Both the position numbers and the translations under genes were made by a program. The notes under the pieces were generated by a model. The model saw nothing but the letters and a program-made list of their open reading frames with translations, was not told the DNA's origin and did not search any database. DNA of 64,000 nt from Aptenodytes patagonicus (lineage: Eukaryota; Chordata; Aves; Sphenisciformes; Spheniscidae): NCBI RefSeq assembly GCF_965638725.1, contig NC_134982.1, positions 81,482,155 to 81,546,154 of the forward strand, given 5' to 3'. Shown piece by piece: positions 23,301-64,000 of the stretch (the first letter of the stretch is position 1; the number at the start of each line of letters is the position of its first letter).

Positions 23301-26238
23301 TGGGGAGGTAACAGGTGCAATGCCCAATTTAGGTGAACAGCAACACTCGCTTTCTATCTGTTGCTTTTTCAACCAACCTGTCACCCGGTGAAGCACCAGT
23401 TTTGAAAAAGTCCCCATACAAACTCTAGCTAGTAACTCTGGCCTTTAGAAGAGAACAATCATTTTCCTGGTCTAAGTTTTTGGATGAACAATCCGAGGTA
23501 TCTTTAAAAGGGCACAGATTTAAAAAAATGTGCAAAGTAACCGTCCTCTGGAAATAATACACCTGTCAGCAAACAGTCTTTGTATGTGCCTCCTGAACAC
23601 ACGGACTGACACCCTTCTGCCTATCCGTCTTCTTGAAACAGTAAGCATCCAACCTCGTAGTGGTTGGTCTGTCTTGTCATTAGGATGAACATGCTTCTTT
23701 TGGACCCAACTTCACTGCAATCAAATGCATTTTCCTAATTCTTGATTGGGATCTGTACGGCATATTTAAAAGCTCTGATGCAACAGGTGCTGTCCAAATG
23801 CAGTGCTTTTATTAAAATAAAAAACACAAAAATGCATCTTTTTGGCAGAGTGGCATACTGAAGAAACTGCATCATTAATACGTTCTGAAAAAGTAGGAAA
23901 CTGCTGTGTTATTTCAAAAGTTCTCATTTCCACAAATGATAAATTGACTTAATTTGTTGCAGAATTTGACAAATGAACATAGTTAATCTAGAGAGGACTA
24001 AGTCAGTCCACAAAGAGTCAGAGTAACTATTTATGTTCCCAGTAGGCTTGTTTGCATCCAGGTTAAAGTTCTTTGCAACCAAAGTGGTTCTACAAAACAT
24101 TTTGGCCTCAGTGAACTGTATCTCCTGCAATATACGCTTAGGCAGAAATTTTCTAATGTATGTTTGCATCAGTATCACAGTGTAAGCTAACATTGCATGA
24201 AGTCTGTGCTTCCACTTTTAATAAATGTCAGTTGCCAGAAACACAGTACTTTGCAGACTAGCTGTGCAGAGTTTTCAAGAGTGACCTGCCTTTTGATACT
24301 AACTGGTACATATTAAACGCTTTTGGGAAGTTATTTTCTCTTGTCAGGGTCACCGTGACATATTTAAAAAAAAAAAAACATCCCCCTGGTAGCAGTCTTT
24401 TTCCTTCCCTTTCGCAATGTATTGGCAAATTAAAACTCAGGAGACTCTTTGCTGTATTACACAAGCATATAACTTTGCTGTTTTAATCTTTATCAACCCA
24501 TGTAAAGTCAACAAACATGGGGCAAGATCAACACAGGAAAGTACTTATGTTTTCAAGAATGCAAAAGGAACACAGAGAAAACTGAGACAACCCAGAACAG
24601 ATGCTGCAAAAATTATATTTGTTATCAGTTAAGTGTTGTAAATTGCCATGGAATAGTCAAGAGGTGTTCATAGCTGATATTCTAAGCGTTTTATCAAAGA
24701 GGTTTCATTTTTGAAAAGCAAGCAAAATCAAGGTTTAATCTTCTCTTAGAAAACCGGGCACTGTCACGCTCCTCTGTACGGTTGTAACCTGTGTAAAGCC
24801 TGCCAATGGCCAGTGCCGCCCTCCCTGACGTTAGAACTGGGCCTCAGTGTGACATTAAAGGACAAGCATTATTACTTGGATCTCCCACAATACTGCTCCG
24901 TAAGACAAAGCTTTTGAAATGCTTTGGGGAAACAGTCAGCAGAATTTTGAGGGTTAATTTTTTTTTTAAACTTTTTTTTCGCTCTTCAGGTCTCAGACTG
25001 ATCTGCAATGAAAGGGAGGCAGGGCTCCCTCCTTGTAGGCTATCACTCTCAGGGTGGCAGCTGCAGCACAAGGAAGCATAGATGGGCACGGTACGTCCTC
25101 GCTCCTCTCCATGACACTTCGTGTATGGAGTCCTCTGCCATCTGACAAACTCCCCACAGTCAGAACATAGCAACAGACTAATATTACTGATAATGTTGTG
25201 ATAATATTGGCAACAATAAACTTTGGTCAACACTTGGCATTATACGCCATTACAATCGCAGTGTTACTACAGCACCAGTATATTGCTCACTACTTTTAGG
25301 GAATAGCAATGCAAAACATTATTATACTAGCTATGTTTAATGAAAGAGGAAACAGGACCCCGCTATCTGCTTATAATCCATATTTGTATGCAACACAGAA
25401 TATTCAGAATCACACCGACAAATTAAGACTCTGCATCTGCATTGAAAACACTGAGAAGGGACATAAAAACACAGAATCTGTTAAGAAAGCAATGTTTGTG
25501 TTCTTATACTGCAAAGTGGCCATGGTCAAACTGACATAGCAACTTTTTATAAGGGCAGCAAGCCTTTACATGGGTGTGATGTTAATGGAAATGTTAAAAC
25601 TTCTTTATCAGATTAATCTGTAAGTCAGTGTTTTCAGCCAAAAGGCTTGAAGTAGGCTGTGTACCCAGGATGGTTAAGATGGCAAGAGAAGACTTCCACG
25701 AAGGATCAATGTATCCCTCAACTGCTACCTGAGACTTCCACACTCCATTTCTCTTGTTATGCTTTCAAACTTGATTACCTCTTCCTCTATACCAGTATGT
25801 TTTAAAGATTGTTATAAATATATATACCACCCCAGTTAAACTCAGGAGTTTTGACACTTTCTCAATGTCGGAAGTTTTGAATTAGGAGATACTCAAAACC
25901 TTTGTTTAGGTAGAAAGGTTCTGACGCAGTTTAATGCCTTTCATTACTCATGGAATTGTTAGGGGTGCTGCCATGGATTGTAAAGATCAATACAAGGTCT
26001 CATGCAACCTTAGTTGCGGTATTCCTTAGAGCTACCTCTTTCACGCTGCTGACCACCTTCATATTTCCACTGCAGGGTGCATATTCAGAGTGTGGGGTGT
26101 GTTTTTTGGAATAATTCATTACTGAGGTATTGTACTATCAAGCAGGATTTTCTCTCAATAATTTAATATGCATTTGCACTCAATAAGACTTCATGATTTA
26201 AAAAGCCTGCCTTTACACAGAAGTACAGAAAGCCTCAT
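20321..26238 (-). other. DHFR: DHFR 3' flank, includes the 3'UTR (limits unknown)
   Basis: This stretch lies directly downstream of the DHFR stop codon. Mammalian DHFR uses several polyadenylation sites and long 3'UTRs. Minus-strand AATAAA hexamers occur at 26238-26243 (overlapping the stop codon), 23808-23813 and 21004-21009. Which are used cannot be decided from sequence. No other gene was recognised; the open frames are short and unremarkable. Confidence 0.5.
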
Positions 26239-44511
<18,273 letters not shown>

Positions 44512-44569
44512 GACGCCCAACGCCGCCTCCCACCGCACCGGACTTCGGAGCGAGCGAGCGCGCAGCAGC

Positions 44570-44580
44570 GGGGCGGGGCG
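44570..44580 (+). promoter_or_regulatory. Sp1-type GC box
   Basis: GGGGCGGGGCG lies between the DHFR and MSH3 starts, about 60 bases upstream of the DHFR ATG. Mammalian DHFR promoters depend on GC boxes. Confidence 0.6.
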
Positions 44581-44591
44581 GCGCGGCGCGA

Positions 44592-44600
44592 GGGGGCGGC
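44592..44600 (+). promoter_or_regulatory. GC box
   Basis: GGGGGCGGC in the divergent promoter gap. Confidence 0.45.
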
Positions 44601-44678
44601 GGCAGCGGCAGCAGCGCCCTCCGGGCCGCGGGCGGCGCAGGGCTGAGGCGGGAGGTTGGAGGGAAGCGCAGCGCGCCC

Positions 44679-44688
44679 GTGGGCGGAG
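44679..44688 (+). promoter_or_regulatory. GC box
   Basis: GTGGGCGGAGG-type box about 110 bases upstream of the MSH3 ATG. Confidence 0.5.
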
Positions 44689-44796
44689 GCGCTTCCCCTG
44701 CGGCCCCGCTCTGCGCCCGCCGTCGCATCCGTAGAGGAAGGTGGTGCCGGTGCCCGCGGTCTCGTCCCGGGGTCCGCCATCGCCGCCGCCATCGCC

Positions 44797-57262
<12,466 letters not shown>

Positions 57263-60200
57263 GTATGTTCTATGGGGATTTTGTTGTTTGGGTTTTTTGC
57301 CTTTTTTTTTTAATTACAACATAGCTATTGATGGAGTTTAGATCCAGAAGCAAGCATGGATGTGTAGTTCTGTAAAGGCCCATTTCAAAATGGCTGTAGT
57401 TTGCTGCTGGGTTGAAAATTCACCAAATCCCACTGAGTTCTGGGCACTCATTCTTACATTGTATTTAGACTGAAATTCATGGCTTCTGTCTCAGGCCTAT
57501 GAAAGATTTACGCACCTAAACATTTGGTGTTTTCATTTAGATTGTCTTGCTCCCACCTCCCGATCATGTGATCTGTTGGATTTATTTCAGAGCTCATGCA
57601 CTTATCTTTGGGATCTGAAAGTGGTGTTATGTGGCCATTTTCCTTGTTTGTTGTAGTCTTAAGATCTCTAAAAGGCATGAAAGTTTTTTTCTATTAATGT
57701 GGATAGGCGTAGAAAACCTTTGCAACTGGTATTTCATTCTGTTTGTCCCATTACACTATCTTGAACTTGGATACAGACTTGGAAGCATTATGACTAATCA
57801 TCTGTTTATATTTTGAGTTCTCTTTGTGTATTTCAAGAATAAATGTTACATGTTTTCTATATCAGTTTTACTATGGAATAAAGCCAGAATAAGATGTAAT
57901 TTGTAGGATGATAAATGAAGGATAAAGCAATCCTCTGAACATATGTGGTGAACTTGCAAAATCTTGCAGATGCAATTTGTGTGAGAAAATACCAGTTTTT
58001 CACTTTTTTTTTTTTTTTAAACCATGCAGCTCTGGGCTGTAGGGAACTAGCTTAGAGCTTGGCATGTCCATTTTGAATGAACTAGTCAGAAAGGATAATA
58101 TTTTTCTTTCACATGTTAACAAAACTGGAGCTAAAGAAAGCCTAAGAAAAATGAATGTATTATATAGGCAAAGTTTTGTATTTGGGGGGGGATGATACAA
58201 ATATCATCACCTCCCATATTGTAAAGATAGGCAAATGCATCACAGTCACATGGATGGTTGCCACCTGACAGACACTCAACTCTGTACCTTGACTACCTCA
58301 CTTAAACTCTGTCCAAGTCGTCATCTTGTAGCTTCCTCTAATGCTCCAGACGGCTGAGCTGCTTAGTCAGTCTGCTCCACAGGCATTGTTTCCCCACCTG
58401 CCAGTGTAATCCTTCTTCATCCCCTTTTATTAAAAGGGAATTTTTATTAAAAAAAAAAAAACAAAACATGAAGTGGTGGATAGGCAGTCATCAGGAAAAG
58501 CTGATTTTGTGGCACATTATAGGAACTTGCACAAATGTTGCTGTACTCAGCTATCAAGCTTTCAAGGGCACGTGTATAGAGAGGCAAGACTGAGAGGAGG
58601 GACTGAAAACATCTGATTTGGTGTTAGGGATCTTAAGAAAATGTGGCTTGTGCAAGTGCTGTATTCATCATCATTCAGTGGTGTTGTCACGCTTAGGCTT
58701 GTAGTGAAGCGTGTTCTTGTCATACTAGGGTCTTCTCTTCCCTCAGCTCATGTATGAACTGCGAAGCCATAAGGAGCTGAAAAGCTCAACTCTAATTAGA
58801 TGTACTAAGCAAGCAATAGCAATGTATTTCCTGGCAGTAAAATAGTTTGTTAAGACTTGGGCAGATAAAATACCAGATTAGGAAGTAACAAACCTTTTCC
58901 GGTTGCCAACAGATGTACATTTTTGCCTTGCTAATCCTTTTACTTTGCTAACTTTCTCTTTTGCATATCAATTCCATAGGAGTATATAAAAAATATTTCT
59001 TAAATATACCATGATGAAAATTAACAGTTCTTATTTTTGTTTGTGTGTTTTGGTTTTTTTGTTGCTGATGTTGTGCACTGACAGTTTTGTGGAATCCAGA
59101 GGAAGGTAAAATGATGTAATAAACCGACAAAGCAAGTGCATTTTTCAGAACCAAGTATTTTAGTTGTGCATTAAGGTAATTCTGATGCAGGCTTGAGAGA
59201 GTGATTGTATTTTTTTCTTTTTTTTTTTTTTGTGCACAGCTGAGAATGTTAGTAAGTAACTTCTCATTTCTATTAAGAACAAAAAATACCAGCCATTAGC
59301 TGATTCTGTGAACAGATATTAGTTTGTAGGTTTTTTCCCCTTTCTGGTAATTTACTAGGCAGCTCTCCAGCCTAAATGTCCTTAATTACGTGGGAGTGGT
59401 AAAAATAAAACACATCACTACACTTCAGTAGCCTTATTTCAAAACCAATTCTTCATGGATTTTTTTGTATCAAAGATTTAACCACTAGAGGGCTCTGAAG
59501 TATTTAATATTAATTTGAGTGGTTCCAATATGCTGCTCTTGTGCTTTTAACTAGGCTGCAGTTTTTATATAATTGCTTTTATACAGGCAGTAGCTTTATG
59601 TTAATGAATATTGAGTGGTCTGAAGTATTCATTTTTGGTTATTGTGCATTACCTGGTAACTTAATTCTTTGTCTGCTCTTTTCTAGTAACTCCTGATGAG
59701 AATCATCCATTAGCTGGGAAAGGTTTCATTGCTCTAATTTTTTGAAGACCTTTTTGGCTAAAACCATGGGAACTAGGATCTTGTGTTTTAAGAAAGTTCC
59801 TCATCTTTTTGTGTATTTGTAATGCAGTGGAAAACCACTGAATTTATAAAAACAGGGTACAGATGGGAGAGAAAAACAGTCCCAGGAGGTGTACGGTTTG
59901 GAGTAGTCAGGGGCAGAGAAGAGAAGGGTCTTTCTGCTCACTGCGTGCCCATGTCACGTAGGAATTGCACCAGGGGTTGTCTGAGTAACTCGGGGGATGA
60001 TTTGGTTTTGGATGTTACATATTAGAACTTCGCACTAAGCCACCAAGGTGATGTGGCCTAGGTCTCCTCCAGCACAAAGAGTGTGCTGATGGTTATTAAA
60101 AAAATTAAAATATTTAGTCCAGATAGATCACTGCAGCTTTATGAGAGCAGTCGTAATCTGGTTATATTGACAGAGTTGAAAGTATCTGTGTGCTTTCCTT

Positions 60201-63200
60201 CAATTTGTATCTCTTTTTTTTTTTTTTTAAATATACAGAGACCAAATGTGAATATTATATACTGGTGTACATGTCTGTCTGCCTTTAATCTACAAAAATA
60301 AAACATACATTATGTATGTATTTCCTCCTTACAGAATGCTGTGCTTCCCTCTTCCTATTCTCTTCTTGTTGCCATCACAGCTATGTCCAGGCTCAGCTAT
60401 GCCATTCACAGTGGTGCTTCTATTTTGGTATTGTGCACGTTTTCACAGCTGAATTTACATCAAAGGAACACCTGTCACAGAAGGGAAAAACAGTTGAGTG
60501 GCAGGGTGCTGCTGTTCTAAAATTGTTTTTATCAGAAACAAGAGCCAAATAAGTCACCAGAAAGGTTTTAGTGTTTTAATCTGGTTGACAGTCACGAAGA
60601 TCTACTACTTAAGCCTAAGGAGTACTTCATTATGGTAGAAATTATCTCTGTGGATGAATGTAAAATAGTTGTAAAGAGTTTTGAGTCAGAAATGAAAGTG
60701 CAAATAAAATACACAATGGAAAGTGGCCTCTTCACTTTTCAAGCTTTATGCAGTACAGTGTTAGTGAAAAGTTTGCTTATCCTGCAGATCAGTGGAGAAA
60801 ATGGTTTCACACGTTAATACATGGCTGTAAACTGGGTCTCGTGATAGGAAGATTGAAGCAGATTTTACAGTAAGTTAATAAATGACTGAAGCAGCAGCAG
60901 AGCTGTTTTAAGAACTGTCTAAAAGCAGCAGTTTGAGCTGTGCCCAAGAAAGCAGTTGGCGGTGTAAGTGGAAGATTTGGTCCTGGTTTTGAAATTCTCC
61001 ATGGCTAAGTTAGGCATGGACATTAATGTAATGAGCAGTGAGCAAAGCTGAATGCTACTGTAGTAAGATTACTTAGCTGTATTATTTGTTCATACAGTGG
61101 AGTTTTAATTCAGTTAGTACGAAGCCAGTTTAGTTAAATTGCATACTGGGGGGGGGGAGGCGAATCTGAGCCTTATTCAATAGGTATTTTACCACTGATT
61201 TAAGTGAAGTTAGACTCATCCATCTTTTTGTAAAGATTTCGCTTAACCATTTGGATTACAATCTGGTGTTTACCAACCTGACTAAGCTTTAAAAAATAGT
61301 TTAACTTGTGGTGTAGATTTGTGTTACAAGTTACAAACTTTCCCCTTTGGTAATTTAAAACTCATGGAAGCAAATGTGTTGAAATGTGTGGCATGGTTTC
61401 ACGTTCGTTTGGTTCTAGCATGTTGCTGTTTCAGGTGGTAAATGAAATGCTTCTATTGCCAATGTTATGATAGACATTGTCCATAAAATTAATGACTAGA
61501 AAGTACTATTCAAGGACACTGAACTGGAGGTCAGTTTTGGTGGAGAGCCTGCCTTCAAAAGCAAAGCGTAAGTTAAAAGTAGGTTATGGAAACTGGTTCA
61601 GAACAAACTGTTCTGGTGGGTAGTGTTCTGTTCCCGAACAGTTAGTAACATCTGTTTGCAAATGCTGGCCTGGCTGGAGGAAAATCTTTTAACACTTTCA
61701 GTTTCCTTCTTTCTAGAAAACCAGGAAAACATCCTTGCCTTCAAAAAATACATATGTTTTTACAGGAGAACACTGTGTTTTGTACTGCAGGCTCTTCCTA
61801 GTCAAGGGTCAATACCCATCCTCCTTGACGTATTGGCTGCTTTAAAAGTTGGCCTGTACTGGTCTTCCTGAAATCGTTTTTGAGGCTTCTATCCATTTTG
61901 GTTGTTCTTGCTCTTCTCATGTGGCCCTTTTTTGTTTCATTGAAAAATGTGGTACTTCTATCCAATGCATCTTAAGAGTGCCGCAGTGCTCCTCTTTATA
62001 TTTTTGCCATTTGCCCTTTTTTATGTGAACGCTGGTAATGTTTTATTCTGTAGCATTCTTTGACACTGTGTAAAAACACACTGATCACAAGTACTTCACT
62101 TTCAACTCCAAAGCATTATTTCACCCAAGTCTGCACTGTTTTGTTTTTTTTTACACATCTTGTTTGATGTCTGGCCAACAATCTAAAATCAGGATGGTAC
62201 GATAACTAACCTCGTGTCTATGCCCACAGATTTTTCACTTTATTCTGTTTGCAGAGCATAATGTCTTCCTCCTATTAGCTTTGACCTGTAATCTGGGAGG
62301 CAGTTTTGACACAACCTCCATCATGCGCTGCTTTGTTTAGGCTGTAGCTAGGTCTGCTACTTGTTCCCTGTAATATGTCTAAGATTTTTTTCCTTCTGAT
62401 TATGGCATTCAGGTTTGTGTTTTCGCTTGAGTACTGCAATATTGCCTTTGGCTTGGAGTTTGCTCCCTGGAATTCCCTTCTCTCTCAAATCCATTGAGAA
62501 CTAAAATCATCCTGCCTGCTCACTGGTATGATCAAATTATTCCTGGGCTGAATCCCTTAAGTAGCTGATCCTCCATCATTACATGCAATGCAGGCTTTCT
62601 TCCTTGTGTTTAAGGACCTCTATAACGTTTCAAGCTCTTTCTGTTTACATTAAGTCAGTGCAGTGCTGATACCCCTCTGTTTTAGCAGTGACTTCTTCCT
62701 TTAACGTCGTATCAGTTGTGGTCTCTTGGGTACCTGTATTGCTCCACAGGTGTGTTACTCTAGTTTCAGCCCTGTCATGATCTCTTACCAGCCCAGAGCA
62801 TTAGCTGTGGCATAGCCGGTGGTGATATTTGACTGCTGGTTGTTTGCTTCTTGTCATCCTGCCCCCCGATTGTACTTTATCAGAAATCAAGAATAAGAGA
62901 TGCCTTTTGGCTTTTTTTGTTTCAGTATGTGTGGTGCTGTAGTAGAATATAGCAGTGCTTTGGATTACTTGAAATGGGAAGTACAACTGTCTTTATAAGT
63001 TAAGTTGTAAAGGGTATAGGAGTGAGCTATAGCTGATTTATTGCATGCATTGGTCAATAGTGCTATTCATTGCTAATTGCTCTCATGGATAGAGTTGTGG
63101 ATTTATGTCATCAGTCAAGGAGTAGAAACTCAGCTGAAATGAACTCAGTGAAGTCTTCTAAATGAAAATAAAATGCTTTTAATTTTTGGATCTTTATATG

Positions 63201-64000
63201 TAGCTGATGGTTGCTCCGATCAGAGGATGCGTTCATATACTTAATGCTGAGTTTTTAAAAGGGGTAGCAGTTACGTGCATATATTTATGTAGCTCAGCTC
63301 ATAAGGTTTGTAGGTGAGCAAGGACGAGAAGCTTGTAGTGGCAAAAACAAGACACCAAATGGTTACAGTGAGAGTAAAGTGTATTGCAAATGAAATTACT
63401 GAACAGAGGAGTGAAAAGTATCTAAAGGGTTGGTAATCATAAAAACTAGTGGTTTCATGGTTTGTATAGCTTTTAATATTCCCATGGATTTTTAAGTGAA
63501 AGGCAAGCTGTGACAAGCATCTTGAGAATGTTTTGTATAAATGGAAGCTACAAGCAGTTCAATTTGCAGCAGGAAAAAAGCAAGTAAAGTACAAAAACAG
63601 CATGTGAGCTATTTTCCGTAAATACAAAAAACAAATGCATCAACTGAACAGATGTTTACTGACTAAAGAGGCTTTTTGCACTGCTAATAATCCAATTCAT
63701 GGCCTGGGCAACTCAGCTGTATGGAGAGCTGCTTGAAGAATGTTGGTCATGTAGCTCACTTGTTTTGAATAGACGGGGGGGGGGGGAAATCACAACAGTA
63801 TTATCAAATCATGTAATGACCTGAAAGAATTGTTGGACAGGTTTTTTTTTTTTTATTTAATCTTGCTGCAGTCGTGAAACATGCTGTTCTCAATATCGTA
63901 GTTCATTATTGTCTTCTATGGCATTGCAGGTGAGGGAAGCGTCGGGCTTAAATCTCTTTTGATGAATTGCTTATGTGTGAAGTCTACTTCTTTATCTTAC
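57263..64000 (+). other. MSH3: MSH3 intron 8, continues beyond the window
   Basis: At least 6.7 kb. I looked for an exon resembling human exon 9 (VQDDRIRVERM region) and did not find it, so the next true exon is taken to lie to the right. G runs occur at about 58184-58191, 61148-61157 and 63775-63786. An exon-like segment with strong splice sites lies at 63872-63929. Confidence 0.8.
63872..63929 (+). other. MSH3: Exon-like segment (pseudoexon candidate) in MSH3 intron 8
   Basis: A long T tract and CTTGCTGCAG precede 58 bases that end GCATTGCAG/GTGAGG, an excellent donor. Joined to exon 8 the frame stays open (19 codons) and leaves phase 0, but the encoded SRETCCSQYRSS does not resemble MSH3. 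It is not the normal exon 9. Confidence 0.3.

Noticed and set aside
44656-44796. In-frame extension upstream of the MSH3 start
   Set aside because: It opens at TTG, not ATG; the first ATG in frame is at 44797.
57263-64000. MSH3 exon 9
   Set aside because: Searched by eye for a segment coding the conserved region after exon 8 and found none; the exon-like 63872-63929 segment does not encode it.

Overview
This window is vertebrate nuclear DNA, almost certainly from a bird. The evidence is CR1 LINE fragments with the avian ATTCTATG-type 3' tail, a solo LTR of a type widespread in birds, split genes, and a DHFR protein ending in ...VLAQ as the chicken enzyme does. The gene order ANKRD34B (-), DHFR (-), MSH3 (+) is the same as on human chromosome 5q14. 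I cannot name the species.

Layout. 1-4920: non-coding flank, probably containing the ANKRD34B 3'UTR. 4921-6474: intact single-exon ANKRD34B coding region on the minus strand, with its splice acceptor at 6501/6502. 6502 to about 11.9 kb: its 5' intron, ending in a CpG island (about 11.58-12.13 kb) with strong minus-strand splice donors. 12.14-12.75 kb: a C-rich minisatellite. 12.75-26.2 kb: intergenic spacer with a decayed minus-strand CR1 (13.8-15.06 kb) and a young plus-strand CR1 whose 311-codon reverse-transcriptase remnant is unbroken (19.3-20.3 kb). 26239-44511: DHFR, six coding exons on the minus strand giving a complete 190-residue enzyme. 44.04-45.01 kb: a CpG island serving as a divergent DHFR/MSH3 promoter; the two start codons are only 285 bases apart. 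44797-64000: MSH3 on the plus strand, of which coding exons 1-8 (410 complete codons) are present; the window ends inside intron 8.

How the genes relate. DHFR makes tetrahydrofolate for nucleotide synthesis and MSH3 is the large-loop mismatch sensor of MutS-beta; they share one divergent housekeeping promoter with GC boxes. Two ZNF143/STAF-type sites (ACTACAACTCCCAGC core) form an inverted pair just inside DHFR intron 1. ANKRD34B is a separate ankyrin-repeat gene with its own CpG-island promoter.

Best findings: (1) MSH3 intron 6 is a textbook U12-type AT-AC intron (ATATCCTTTT donor, TTTTAAC branch site, AC acceptor). The mouse homologue Rep-3 was among the first AT-AC introns described, so this is conserved rather than new. 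(2) The inverted ZNF143-type pair in the DHFR/MSH3 island. (3) A 724-bp solo LTR with a 5-bp target duplication in MSH3 intron 5, carrying about 13 copies of a 14-bp AT-rich unit. (4) A 41-bp direct repeat, 38/41 identical, 987 bp apart in DHFR intron 4. (5) A phase-compatible pseudoexon in MSH3 intron 8. I found no operon, CRISPR array or convincing new protein-coding system.
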